From the NCBI GenBank assembly GCA_026786335.1, contig JAJAYG010000222.1:1-17784 (forward strand): a stretch of 17,784 nt of DNA, read 5' to 3'. The translations under genes were made by a program, and so were the position numbers. The notes beneath the pieces are model-generated. The model made no database searches. It was not told the DNA's origin and was given only the letters and a program-made list of their open reading frames with translations. The stretch is from Chitinophagales bacterium (GTDB taxonomy: Bacteria > Bacteroidota > Bacteroidia > Chitinophagales > UBA10324). Shown piece by piece: positions 6,876-14,382 of this stretch (within the stretch, counting starts at the first letter, position 1; each line of letters begins with the position of its first letter).

Positions 6876-6880
6876 TGGGA

Positions 6881-7807
6881 ATGAAAAACATTAGTGCTTC
6901 AATAGTTTTTATAATGATTGTTTTCTTGGGGAAAAAGTGATGCGCAAAAATTTGCACCTATTGGTGCAGAATGGTACTATGATTCAATGGATTCAGGTCA
7001 AGCGCCGTATCACAGTGAATACTTTTTGTATAATTCAACTAAAGACACCACTGTTTCAAATATCAACTGTAGAAAATTGGAAATTCATAAGTATGCTTAT
7101 GATAATTCGGTTAAGGAATATCCGTCTCTCTTCATCTACGGTGATACTAATAAAGTCTTTTATTACAACACACAATTTAATAAATTTTGTACCCTCTATA
7201 AGTTTGATGTTGCAATTGGCGATACTCTTGAATTATGTTCATTACCGAGTCAGCTGGTGACAGATTCAATTTTTAAAGTTTATGTTGATACTGTTTTTTA
7301 TCAAACAATTTCTAACACTCAAGTCAAATTCATTTACACTTTTCCTCTTCCCACATTAAACGGATATTCATTTAGCTATTGGGGGTTATACGGTCAATTT
7401 TTTGGTGGACTAAATACAATGCTTCCTCAGATGTCACCTAATATTCCAGAAATAGATGGCCCATTACGTTGTTATATTGACACTGAATTTTATTATAATA
7501 ACGGGTGGCCACTTGCATGTGACTATCGCATAACAGGAATAAATTTAATCATTAATGATTTTTCTTTTTCAACCTTCCCTAACCCTTTTACCACCTCCAC
7601 CATGCTCACCTTCACCAACTACACTGCACCATTTAACGTAAATTATTTAATGAATTTGGCAGAGAAACATCATTTCAATTTAAAACCACACAACAAGGCA
7701 GCAACACAATACTCAACATTGAACGTGGTGAATTACTTGCTGGAATTTATTTTCTTTCCATTACCTCAAAAGAAAAAAGAGAGGTGGTGAAGTTATTGGT
7801 TGAGTAA
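6881..7807 (+). pseudogene. T9SS-sorted secreted protein, broken by two compensating frameshifts
   Basis: Three consecutive pieces form one protein. Piece one, from ATG 6881, reads MKNISASIVFIMIVFLGK and stops at TGA 6938. Removing one base from GGGGAAAAA (6928-6936) joins it to the second frame, giving a signal peptide ending SDAQKFAPIGAEWYY. Piece two runs to about 7640 and contains the body (unknown domain, rich in Tyr, Asn, Thr) and the start of a type IX sorting domain, FPNPFTTSTMLTF (7575-7613). Adding one base near 7638-7642 (GTAAATTATTT) restores KLFNEFGRET, then GSNTILNIERGELLAGIYFL, ending KLLVE at TAA 7805-7807. LxxGIYxLxxxxxxxxxxxKLLV is the classic C-terminus of that domain. The ancestral product was about 308 residues, exported and passed through T9SS. 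The lesions may be real decay or homopolymer errors in the sequence. Confidence 0.75.
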
Positions 7808-7831
7808 TGCCACATTATATTTTCTTTCTTT

Positions 7832-8212
7832 TTACTCCCAGAATTTTTCTAAAAAAAAACGAATTCTTTTGGTTGCAGCAAAAGCTTGCTCTACATCTTC
7901 TTTTGTGGGCTCAGCATAATCTCCCGGTTACCGAGGTATAATTGAAAAATCATTTAGCAGAATAAGATCATTTAAAAGAATATTTATTGAAGATTTTGCT
8001 TGCTCAATTTCACTCGCAAGCTTCAGCAGATTATGCGTCTTTTCAAGTGAACCCAAATTTTTTGAAAGAAACGCTTTCAGATATTTCTCTGAAGTTTGCT
8101 GGCAATGAAACACAATCACATCATTCGGGGGATTCTGAGATGCCGCCAGTATTTTCACTGCACTCCAATCGCTTTCTGTTTTCTTTACCCATTCAAGAAA
8201 GTTAGTTTGCAT
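7832..8212 (-). pseudogene. HEPN-domain toxin of an MNT-HEPN pair, with an internal in-frame stop
   Basis: From ATG 8212 the protein reads MQTNFLEWVKKTESDWSAVK, with the HEPN landmarks FHCQQTSEKYLKAFL and KTHNLLKLASEI, up to NDFSIIPR, where TAA (7928-7930) interrupts it after 94 residues. The same frame continues without further stops as PGDYAEPTKEDVEQAF, then AATKRIRFFLEKFWE, to TAA 7832-7834. Family members carry RYPGD(Y) at this point, so a TAC or TAT tyrosine codon has become TAA. HEPN partners of minimal nucleotidyltransferases are RNases or otherwise toxic; the truncated form loses its last helix and is probably inactive. The start overlaps the nucleotidyltransferase stop by 11 bases. 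The longer frame to 8299 is antitoxin sequence read in another frame. A sequence error, real inactivation or stop-codon readthrough cannot be told apart here. Confidence 0.8.
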
Positions 8213-8516
8213 AAACAGTTTTTCCTTCCTTGTCAACAATGTACTCAAGTGTTCCGTAAATCTTTTTCCGCTTCTTAAATTCCTTAGGAGTGAAAACAAA
8301 AATGTCCATAGCCCAGGGATACGGATGAAACAGCCCGTGAATTTCGCGTGCTCTTTCTATAAATCGCGTGTCAGTTTTTTTTATAATCACAAAATCCAAA
8401 TCAATTTCTTTGCTCGCATTGCCATTCGCATAAGACCCAAACAGAATTACCTTCTCCGGCTTGTACCCTTTTACAATCGTGTCAACAATGTTTTGTATTT
8501 GAGATTGTGTTAGCAT
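8202..8516 (-). CDS. MNT-family nucleotidyltransferase, antitoxin of the MNT-HEPN pair
   Basis: A 104-residue minimal nucleotidyltransferase. The signature GSX10DXD is present: GSYANGNASKEIDLDF (residues 27-42), with G27 and S28 in the P-loop-like turn and the two aspartates of DLD binding metal; a third acidic residue is D70 in WAMDIFVFT. In MntA-HepT-type modules the MNT enzyme blocks the HEPN toxin by transferring AMP to it, or by tight binding. The gene precedes and overlaps the HEPN gene by 11 bases, the usual order. The protein appears complete although the toxin partner carries a stop codon, which fits loss of the toxin before loss of the antitoxin. The 171-base gap upstream (8517-8687) holds only weak promoter-like sequence: TAAATTCG on the minus strand at 8528-8535. 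Confidence 0.88.
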   Translation of the reverse strand: MLTQSQIQNIVDTIVKGYKPEKVILFGSYANGNASKEIDLDFVIIKKTDTRFIERAREIHGLFHPYPWAMDIFVFTPKEFKKRKKIYGTLEYIVDKEGKTVYAN

Positions 8517-8687
8517 ATTTGATAGGGCGAATTTACTTTTTCTGTTTGAATACTAACGCGCTTTCTATCCCTAATTATTTTCTTAAAAATCCATATGCAA
8601 ACTTCACCTCCGCAATGCGGCCAATTGGAAGTACCTTCGGGCGCTGCGAATCACTATGAGTATCCGCATTTACTTTAAAACAAAATA

Positions 8688-10853
8688 ATGTCAACATTCT
8701 CCGAACTCGGTTTATCACAGCCGACCATGCAGGCAATTGAAGCGCTGGGCTTTACATCGCCAACACTCATTCAACAAAAAGTAATTCCTGTTCTAATAAA
8801 AAACGACAAGGATTTAATTGCCCTTGCACAAACAGGCACTGGAAAAACTGCTGCTTTTGGATTACCTCTTATTGAACTGGTGAATTCCGAAGAGCGGCAC
8901 ACACAGGCACTCGTGCTTTCACCCACCCGCGAACTATGTATGCAGATCACGAGTGATCTTAAAGATTTTTCGAAGTTCAAACCACAATTAAAAATTACTG
9001 CCGTGTATGGTGGCGCCGGCATTCGCGAACAAATGGAAAGCATTAAGCGCGGAACACAAATTATTGTTGCCACTCCCGGAAGGTTGATTGATTTGATCGC
9101 GCGCGGCTCGGTAAAACTGCAGAACATAAAATACTTAGTGCTCGATGAAGCAGATGAAATGCTGAACATGGGTTTTCAGGAAGACATAGATGAGATTCTA
9201 AAATCAACACCTGCAGAAAAACTCACGTGGCTTTTTTCTGCCACTATGCCAGATGAAATTCGCCGCATTTCAAAAAAATACATGACACAACCTGCAGAGA
9301 TTACTGCAGGTGAAGCAAACAGGGCGAATGAAAATATCGACCACCAATATTTTGTGGTGCAGCAAAGAGACAAGTATGCAGCACTAAAAAGAATTCTCGA
9401 TTTTACTCCCGAAATTTTTGGAATTATTTTTTGCAGAACACGAATTGAAACACAACAAATTTCGGAAGACCTGATGAAAGATGGCTATGATGCAAATGCA
9501 TTGCACGGCGATTTAAATCAGGCGCAACGTGATAAGGTAATGCGCAGTTTTAAAAACCGATCACTGCAAATTTTAGTTGCAACCGATGTGGCTGCAAGAG
9601 GAATTGATGTGGATGATGTAACACACATTATTCATTTGCACTTGCCCGATGATATGGATTTTTATACGCATCGCAGTGGCAGAACAGCGCGCGCCGGAAA
9701 ATCGGGCATCTCTATGGTGCTGGTGAGCGATCGTGATGTTTATAAAATAAAACAGTTAGAGAAAAAATTACGCACGCCTTTCCATCGCAAAAAAATTCCA
9801 ACCGGTATTGAAGTTTGCGAGAAGCAATTGCTCTCGATGATTCACAAAGTGCGCGAGGTGGAAGTAAATGAACAAGACATTGCACCATTTCTGCATTTGA
9901 TCGAAGAAGAATTTAGTGAGATGAGCAAGCAGGAAATTATCAAACGCTTTGCATCACTCGAGTTCAATCGTTTTCTCGATTACTACCGCCAGGCACGTGA
10001 TTTAAATACAGAAGGTAAAGAGCGCCGCGAAAGAAGCGAAGACCGTGCAAGCGGCGGAACAGAATTGTTTATCAACCTCGGTAAAATGGATGAAGTGCAT
10101 GTAGGAACTTTACTTTCACTCATTGATCAATATTGTGGTGTAAAAGGAAAAGAAATTGGTAACATAAAATTGAAAGGTGCATATTCATTTTTCGAAGTGC
10201 CGCCACAGCATGTAAAAAAAGTGATTGATGGTTTTAACGGAAAAGAATTTCATGGCCGCAGAATTAGAGTAGAAGAACAAGACCAATCTGGTGCAGCAGT
10301 TGAAGAACGCAGAGACCAGTCGGGTGGTGATTCGCCGAGAGAAGAAAGTTATAGCGATAGAAAAAAATCACGCGGAAGTGATAGCGGAGAAAGATCGGGA
10401 GGGTTCAGGGAAAGAAAAAAGTTTGGTGGTGACGCAGGCGGAGAAAGATCAGGTGGATTTAGAGAAAGGAAAAAATTTGGCGGCGATGCAAGCGGCGAAA
10501 GATCGGGCGGATTTAGAGAACGGAAAAAATTTGGTAGCGATGCAGGTGGAGAAAGATCGGGCGGATTTAAAGAGCGGAAAAAATATGGTGGTGATGCAGG
10601 CAATGAAAAATCAGCAGGGTTTGGTGAGGGAAAAAAATTCAGTCATCGCAGCGAGGGTGAAAAGACAAGAAGTTTTGCAGAGAGAAAAAAATTTACTCCC
10701 GATAGCAGTGCAGAAAGTCAGGGTGGATTTAGTCCAAGAAAAAGATCGGCACCCAAAGAACAAAGTGAAAATTCAGATGGCTCTTTTGAGAAGAAGAAAG
10801 GGGCTCCTTATGTGGGGCCCGGAAAAAGAAAACGCGTAGTAAAAAAGAAATAG
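8688..10853 (+). CDS. DEAD-box RNA helicase with DbpA RNA-binding domain and repeat tail
   Basis: A 721-residue ATP-dependent RNA helicase, likely acting on ribosome assembly or cold-stress RNA. All core motifs are intact: Q motif (GFTSPTLIQ, 21-29), I AQTGTGKT (47-54), PTREL (79-83), TPGR (129-132), DEAD (153-156), SAT (184-186), IIFCRT (246-251), ATDVAARGID (298-307) and HRSGRTARAG (328-337). Residues 458-529 (TELFINLGKMDEVHVGTLLS ... HGRRIRVEE) match the DbpA-type RNA-binding domain. The rest is a Gly/Arg/Lys/Glu tail with seven 18-residue repeats (567-692) and a basic end (PGKRKRVVKKK). The domain order is the usual Bacteroidota CsdA/DbpA-like one; the tail is longer and more regular than most. 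A -7-like TACCTTCG (8632-8639) is the only promoter candidate in the 8517-8687 gap. An intrinsic terminator follows at 10875-10903. Confidence 0.93.
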   Translation: MSTFSELGLSQPTMQAIEALGFTSPTLIQQKVIPVLIKNDKDLIALAQTGTGKTAAFGLPLIELVNSEERHTQALVLSPTRELCMQITSDLKDFSKFKPQLKITAVYGGAGIREQMESIKRGTQIIVATPGRLIDLIARGSVKLQNIKYLVLDEADEMLNMGFQEDIDEILKSTPAEKLTWLFSATMPDEIRRISKKYMTQPAEITAGEANRANENIDHQYFVVQQRDKYAALKRILDFTPEIFGIIFCRTRIETQQISEDLMKDGYDANALHGDLNQAQRDKVMRSFKNRSLQILVATDVAARGIDVDDVTHIIHLHLPDDMDFYTHRSGRTARAGKSGISMVLVSDRDVYKIKQLEKKLRTPFHRKKIPTGIEVCEKQLLSMIHKVREVEVNEQDIAPFLHLIEEEFSEMSKQEIIKRFASLEFNRFLDYYRQARDLNTEGKERRERSEDRASGGTELFINLGKMDEVHVGTLLSLIDQYCGVKGKEIGNIKLKGAYSFFEVPPQHVKKVIDGFNGKEFHGRRIRVEEQDQSGAAVEERRDQSGGDSPREESYSDRKKSRGSDSGERSGGFRERKKFGGDAGGERSGGFRERKKFGGDASGERSGGFRERKKFGSDAGGERSGGFKERKKYGGDAGNEKSAGFGEGKKFSHRSEGEKTRSFAERKKFTPDSSAESQGGFSPRKRSAPKEQSENSDGSFEKKKGAPYVGPGKRKRVVKKK
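10386..10763 (+). repeat. 54-bp coding tandem repeat, seven units, in the helicase tail
   Basis: Seven consecutive 54-base units encode 18-residue repeats with consensus GERSGGFRERKKFGGDAG (protein 567-692). Units 1-4 are nearly identical; units 5-7 (NEKSAGF..., GEKTRSF..., AESQGGF...) diverge progressively but keep the period and the GF/SF-xxRKK core. This pattern suggests recent expansion at the 5' side of an older array. Confidence 0.9.
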
Positions 10854-10874
10854 GAAAATTATTCCATAAGCAAG

Positions 10875-10903
10875 AACTCCCGATTCACAAACAATCGGGA
10901 GTT
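10875..10903 (+). terminator. intrinsic terminator after the helicase gene
   Basis: A perfect 11-base hairpin: AACTCCCGATT (10875-10885), seven-base loop, AATCGGGAGTT (10893-10903), followed by TTG. It starts 21 bases after the helicase stop and ends 36 bases before the cupin ATG, so the cupin probably has its own promoter (CAATTTTG at 10928-10935 is a weak candidate). Confidence 0.8.
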
Positions 10904-10939
10904 TTGCATTCAACCAAAAACCAAATTCAATTTTGACAA

Positions 10940-11299
10940 ATGGAAAAAATAAATCTCTCCGAAAAATTTTCTCTGATAAATGATCATTGGAACCCTCGCA
11001 TTGCAGGTGAACTTAACGGGCAACAAGTGAAGCTGGTAAAATTCAAAGGTGATTTTCCTTTCCATAAACATGATGATGAAGATGAATTATTTCTGGTGGT
11101 AAAAGGAAGTTTCACTATGGAACTAAAGGACAAAACCATCACCATCAATGCAGGTGAATTTTTAATTGTTCCACATGGTGTTGAGCATCGGCCCAAAGCA
11201 GAACATGAAGTTGAAGTTTTATTATTTGAACCGGCATCAACGCTGAATACAGGTGATCAGCAAAATGAATTTACAAAGGCAACATTGCAACATTTGTAA
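10940..11299 (+). CDS. small single-domain cupin (cupin 2) metalloprotein
   Basis: A 119-residue cytoplasmic beta-barrel protein. Cupin motif 1 is G37-x5-H42-x-H44-x4-E49-x6-G56 (in GDFPFHKHDDEDELFLVVKG) and motif 2 is G72-x5-P78-x-G80-x2-H83 (in GEFLIVPHGVEHRP). Three histidines and one glutamate give a complete metal site. Single-domain cupins of this size include mannose-6-phosphate-isomerase-like proteins and small dioxygenases or sugar-binding proteins, and sequence alone does not tell which. It stands alone between the helicase terminator and the convergent YfhO-family gene, 13 bases from that gene's stop. Confidence 0.85.
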   Translation: MEKINLSEKFSLINDHWNPRIAGELNGQQVKLVKFKGDFPFHKHDDEDELFLVVKGSFTMELKDKTITINAGEFLIVPHGVEHRPKAEHEVEVLLFEPASTLNTGDQQNEFTKATLQHL

Positions 11300-11312
11300 T
11301 CAGAAAGCATTT

Positions 11313-13454
11313 TCAACTCTCATTTCTCTTTGCAGTTGCAGCAATATAAATGAGTAACACCAATTGCAAGACAGCACTCAAGTATAACCACCACTTTACA
11401 ATTCCCGGATCATAATTGAAGTCTGCTTTATGATTACCTGCCGGAAGCAACAAGCACATGGTTGAATAATTACAGTTTATGATTACAGATGACTTACCAT
11501 CTATAACCGCTTTCCATCCGGGGTAATAATTTTGAAGTATTACCAATGCTGCAGTTTGATTAGATTTTGTTTGAAATGCAAAATGATTAGGTGATAAAGA
11601 AATAATCTCTACTTCACTTTGCAATGAATCGTTTACGGTGCTTGAAAATTTATTTCTCTCAGAATCATCAATTAAAAATGTATTGCGTCCTATAATAATT
11701 GTAGTATCAGAAATATTTAATGGGTACGAAACCGGTTGATTAGAAATAAAAGCAATTGGATGTTTTAACAATAACTGTTGTTTGGAAAAGAGATCGAGTT
11801 TGTCTCTGCTTGTTAAATCAAAAGGATTGTAACTGGTATACGCAAATTGTTTTTTGAAAATATTATTGTTGAAAAATGACGGGGCAAAATATCCATCACC
11901 TTCATGTACAAAATCGGTTAGCTTGCTTTCCAGCGAAAGGGGAAATCCATTCGGTTGAAGCTTCAGTTTCACATTCAAACTATCAGTGCTTACATTTCCT
12001 GCAATGGTAATTGGTAAATTAAGTTTTGCGGCAACCGACATATCGAGTATCACAATCAACACCAGTAAACTTTTTATAACATTTTCATTCCATTTATTTT
12101 TCATTATCCAACAAAAAATAAACAACAACAAAATGAAAACCTGAAAGATTGATTGAACAAGAATATTATTTGTAATGGAGCTGCCTCTAAAAAAATCTTT
12201 AATGCCTTCAAAATTTAATGCGGTTGGAAAAACAATGCGATGTTCATCAACAAATGAAAATACTTCCGCAAAAAATATTACTCCCAATAAAATAACTATT
12301 GCGCAGAAGATTTTTTTGGGTGAAGCAACAATGCTCATCATCAATCCTGCTGATACCAAAAACCCAAACATGGCAAATACTCTGAACAATGATGGGAACC
12401 TGATGCGGTTAATAAGCGGGAAATAATTGAAAAGGAAATCCCAGACAATAAATCCAGTTCCAAAAGAGATGAGCAACATCAAAAGGGAAACAGAAAATAA
12501 AAGCCAAACCTTTCTATTGGGTTTAGAAATAAAAATAGTAACCAATAAAATGAGCGGCAACAATCCAATGTATCCATTGATCATTGAAGCATCAGATTTA
12601 AAAAAAGAAATGTTACTGAGTGTTACTGAAGGAAACAAAAAGGAAACAATGCTTTGCGGAGTAAATGCCAAAAAATATCCGGGACTTAATTGCAACGCAT
12701 TTGCTCTCGTAAAATAAGGCAGTGCCTGCAGAAATGAAATGATGTAGGGAGCTGTGATTAAAAAATAGATAATTGCAAACACCATATTTATCAAAACAAA
12801 ATTTTTGAGCTGATCAGTTTTTTTGTGCTTTATCAAAACAACAGATTGAACAATAGTGGCAATGAAGAATATATAAAGCATTACAATTAAAAATCCCGGA
12901 TAGCCGCCTGTGGTCATCATCATCAAACAAAATGCAGCCGCAATTGCATCACGTAATTTTCCTTCACCAAAAAATTTAATCCGGTAAAAAAACACCCAAG
13001 GCATCCAGGCAGCGCTAATAATCCATGTAAGGTGTTGTGCGTTGCCAATAAATACACCGCAGAGTTGAAAGCTGATTGCAATAGCGAGAGCAATTGGAGT
13101 TGTGCAATTTAGAAATCTCATCAGTGTAAACATTCCAGCACCGGCTATGATTACATGCAAAAGATATTCGCAGTTAATGGTATAAAAATCGTATCCAAAA
13201 AAATAGCCGATCACCCAAGCAATGGGATAAAATGCGCCGCTCTGCGGATCGGCATAAAAAGGAATTCCCAAACCAGAATATGGATTCCACCACGGAAAAT
13301 TTTTTGATTGCAAACATTGTGAAAGAAAGAAACGATTGGGTAAAAAATAATCGGCCATATCAAAGGCCATCGCATAAGCATGAATCCATAATTGCGAAAA
13401 TGCAATCAGCGGCACTGCAACAAGAACAGCAAAAGCAAAATATTTTTTGATCAA
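11313..13454 (-). CDS. YfhO-family multispanning membrane protein
   Basis: A 713-residue inner-membrane protein with about a dozen hydrophobic segments and a C-terminal extracytoplasmic domain. Family marks: D33 with the segment MADYFLPNRFFLSQCLQSKN, then FPWWNPYSGLGIPFYADPQS near residue 53, as in GT-C-like YfhO proteins (first loop acidic residue plus PxWNPY). Near the C-terminus come ILQNYYPGWKAVIDGK and LLPAGNHKADFNYDPG before a final membrane helix, also typical. YfhO proteins are linked to lipid-linked glycosyl transfer, for instance lipoteichoic acid glycosylation in Bacillus; the substrate here is unknown. The start is TTG 13454: an ATG at 13475-13477 is out of frame and meets a stop after seven codons. 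A -7-like box lies at 13474-13481, divergent from the recO promoter. Confidence 0.85.
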   Translation of the reverse strand: MIKKYFAFAVLVAVPLIAFSQLWIHAYAMAFDMADYFLPNRFFLSQCLQSKNFPWWNPYSGLGIPFYADPQSGAFYPIAWVIGYFFGYDFYTINCEYLLHVIIAGAGMFTLMRFLNCTTPIALAIAISFQLCGVFIGNAQHLTWIISAAWMPWVFFYRIKFFGEGKLRDAIAAAFCLMMMTTGGYPGFLIVMLYIFFIATIVQSVVLIKHKKTDQLKNFVLINMVFAIIYFLITAPYIISFLQALPYFTRANALQLSPGYFLAFTPQSIVSFLFPSVTLSNISFFKSDASMINGYIGLLPLILLVTIFISKPNRKVWLLFSVSLLMLLISFGTGFIVWDFLFNYFPLINRIRFPSLFRVFAMFGFLVSAGLMMSIVASPKKIFCAIVILLGVIFFAEVFSFVDEHRIVFPTALNFEGIKDFFRGSSITNNILVQSIFQVFILLLFIFCWIMKNKWNENVIKSLLVLIVILDMSVAAKLNLPITIAGNVSTDSLNVKLKLQPNGFPLSLESKLTDFVHEGDGYFAPSFFNNNIFKKQFAYTSYNPFDLTSRDKLDLFSKQQLLLKHPIAFISNQPVSYPLNISDTTIIIGRNTFLIDDSERNKFSSTVNDSLQSEVEIISLSPNHFAFQTKSNQTAALVILQNYYPGWKAVIDGKSSVIINCNYSTMCLLLPAGNHKADFNYDPGIVKWWLYLSAVLQLVLLIYIAATAKRNES

Positions 13455-13473
13455 AAGAAAATTGATTTGTGCA

Positions 13474-13481
13474 TGAAGGTA
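13474..13481 (-). promoter_or_regulatory. -7-like box TACCTTCA before the YfhO-family gene
   Basis: On the minus strand TACCTTCA ends 19 bases before the TTG start at 13454, allowing a short leader. It deviates from TAnnTTTG in its last bases and lacks a good -33. Together with the recO box at 13527-13534 it makes a compact divergent promoter region. Confidence 0.3.
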
Positions 13482-13526
13482 ATACTGCTTTAGAAATTAA
13501 CTGCTCAGTTGCTGCGATCAAGTTTG

Positions 13527-13534
13527 TACTTTTG
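13527..13534 (+). promoter_or_regulatory. recO -7 box TACTTTTG
   Basis: An exact TAnnTTTG match, identical to the sucB box, ending seven bases before the recO ATG. A TG at 13502-13503 lies 23 bases upstream; no full TTTG is present. A transcript starting here would have a leader of only a few bases. Confidence 0.5.
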
Positions 13535-13541
13535 AAAAAGT

Positions 13542-14252
13542 ATGATCACCAACACACGCGGCATTGTTTTTAGAACCATTAAATATTCCGAGACCAGTGT
13601 GATAAGTAAAATCTATACTGAAAAGTTTGGGATGCAATCCTATATCGTAAATGGTGTTCGGTCTTCAAAGTCAAAAATGAAAGCATCGCAGTTTCAGATA
13701 ATGAGTATGCTTGATATGGAAGTTTATTATCACGAGCACCGCAACATAAATCGCATCAAAGAATTACGATCCTATTATTCTTTTACATCGTTGCTATTTA
13801 ATCCATTAAAGAGCGCCGTGGGTTTGTTTATGATTGAAGTACTTAATAAGTGCATTCACGAAGAAGAACAGAATGAACAGGTGTTCCGGTTTATTTCGGA
13901 AAAATTAATTTCAATAGATAAGCTTCAACATTTGTCGCCCGATTATTTGATTAAATTTCTTTTGGAGCTGGCAGCATTACTTGGGTTTACTCCTCATGGA
14001 AATTACAGTGATGAAACTTCTTTCTTTGATTTGAAGGAAGGACATTTTATTTCGGCAATTCCTAACCATCAACATTTTTTGAATGAGCAACTCTCAGAAA
14101 TTTTTTCGAAGCTGGTACTTGAATTAAAAACCGAATTAACAGTTAGCGTTCGCAGAAAATTATTAGAAGCATTACTGGAATATTTTCAGTTACATGTTCC
14201 TAATTTTTCGAAACCAAAATCATTAGCAGTGCTCGAGGAAGTATTTAGGTAG
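13542..14252 (+). CDS. recO: DNA repair protein RecO
   Basis: A 236-residue RecO: it binds SSB and single-stranded DNA and loads RecA at gaps together with RecR. The N-terminal OB fold (residues 1-80) starts with the hallmark ITNTRGIVFRTIKYSETSVI, followed by IYTEKFGMQSYIVNGVRSSKSK, where G38 and the basic residues would contact DNA. The rest is helical (LFNPLKSAVGLFMIEVLNKC ... LIKFLLELAALLGFTPHGNY). The zinc-binding cysteines of many RecO proteins are absent; Bacteroidota members commonly lack them. Length is normal. It is a monocistronic-looking gene: a divergent promoter region lies upstream and the 20-bp repeat block begins two bases after its stop codon. Confidence 0.93.
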   Translation: MITNTRGIVFRTIKYSETSVISKIYTEKFGMQSYIVNGVRSSKSKMKASQFQIMSMLDMEVYYHEHRNINRIKELRSYYSFTSLLFNPLKSAVGLFMIEVLNKCIHEEEQNEQVFRFISEKLISIDKLQHLSPDYLIKFLLELAALLGFTPHGNYSDETSFFDLKEGHFISAIPNHQHFLNEQLSEIFSKLVLELKTELTVSVRRKLLEALLEYFQLHVPNFSKPKSLAVLEEVFR

Positions 14253-14254
14253 AG

Positions 14255-14374
14255 GATTACACCGATTGATAAATGATTACACCGCTTGATAAATGATTAC
14301 ACCGCTTGGTAAATGATTGCACCGATTGCTAAATGATTACACAGATTATTATTGAATACACAGATTAGTATTTA
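14255..14374 (+). repeat. 20-bp tandem repeat block, six units
   Basis: Six 20-base units begin directly after the recO stop: four close copies of GATTACACCGATTGATAAAT (14255-14334; changes such as cgCttg and Ggtaaat), then two decayed copies containing ACACAGATTA (14335-14354, 14355-14374). No spacers separate the units, so this is not a CRISPR array. Each unit carries ATTACAC and TAAAT. The block fills the whole gap to the MFS gene, whose ATG is eight bases after it, so it forms the upstream region of that gene. Confidence 0.85.
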
Positions 14375-14382
14375 CCTGAGCA

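Noticed and set aside
6928..6940. Programmed frameshift at GGGGAAAAAGTGA
   Set aside because: The needed shift is +1, not the -1 typical of such slippery runs, and a second independent shift is needed at 7640; decay or homopolymer error is simpler.
8213..8299. Longer start for the HEPN gene
   Set aside because: The extra residues are the nucleotidyltransferase 3' end read in another frame; family similarity starts at MQTNFLEW (8212).
10291..10839. 182-residue plus-strand frame and an 84-residue minus-strand frame (10349-10603) over the helicase tail
   Set aside because: Both arise because the 54-bp repeat has no stop codon in those frames; the helicase frame explains the sequence with intact motifs upstream.
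14255..14374. CRISPR array
   Set aside because: Repeats are 20 bp, directly abutting, imperfect and without unique spacers; no cas gene is near.
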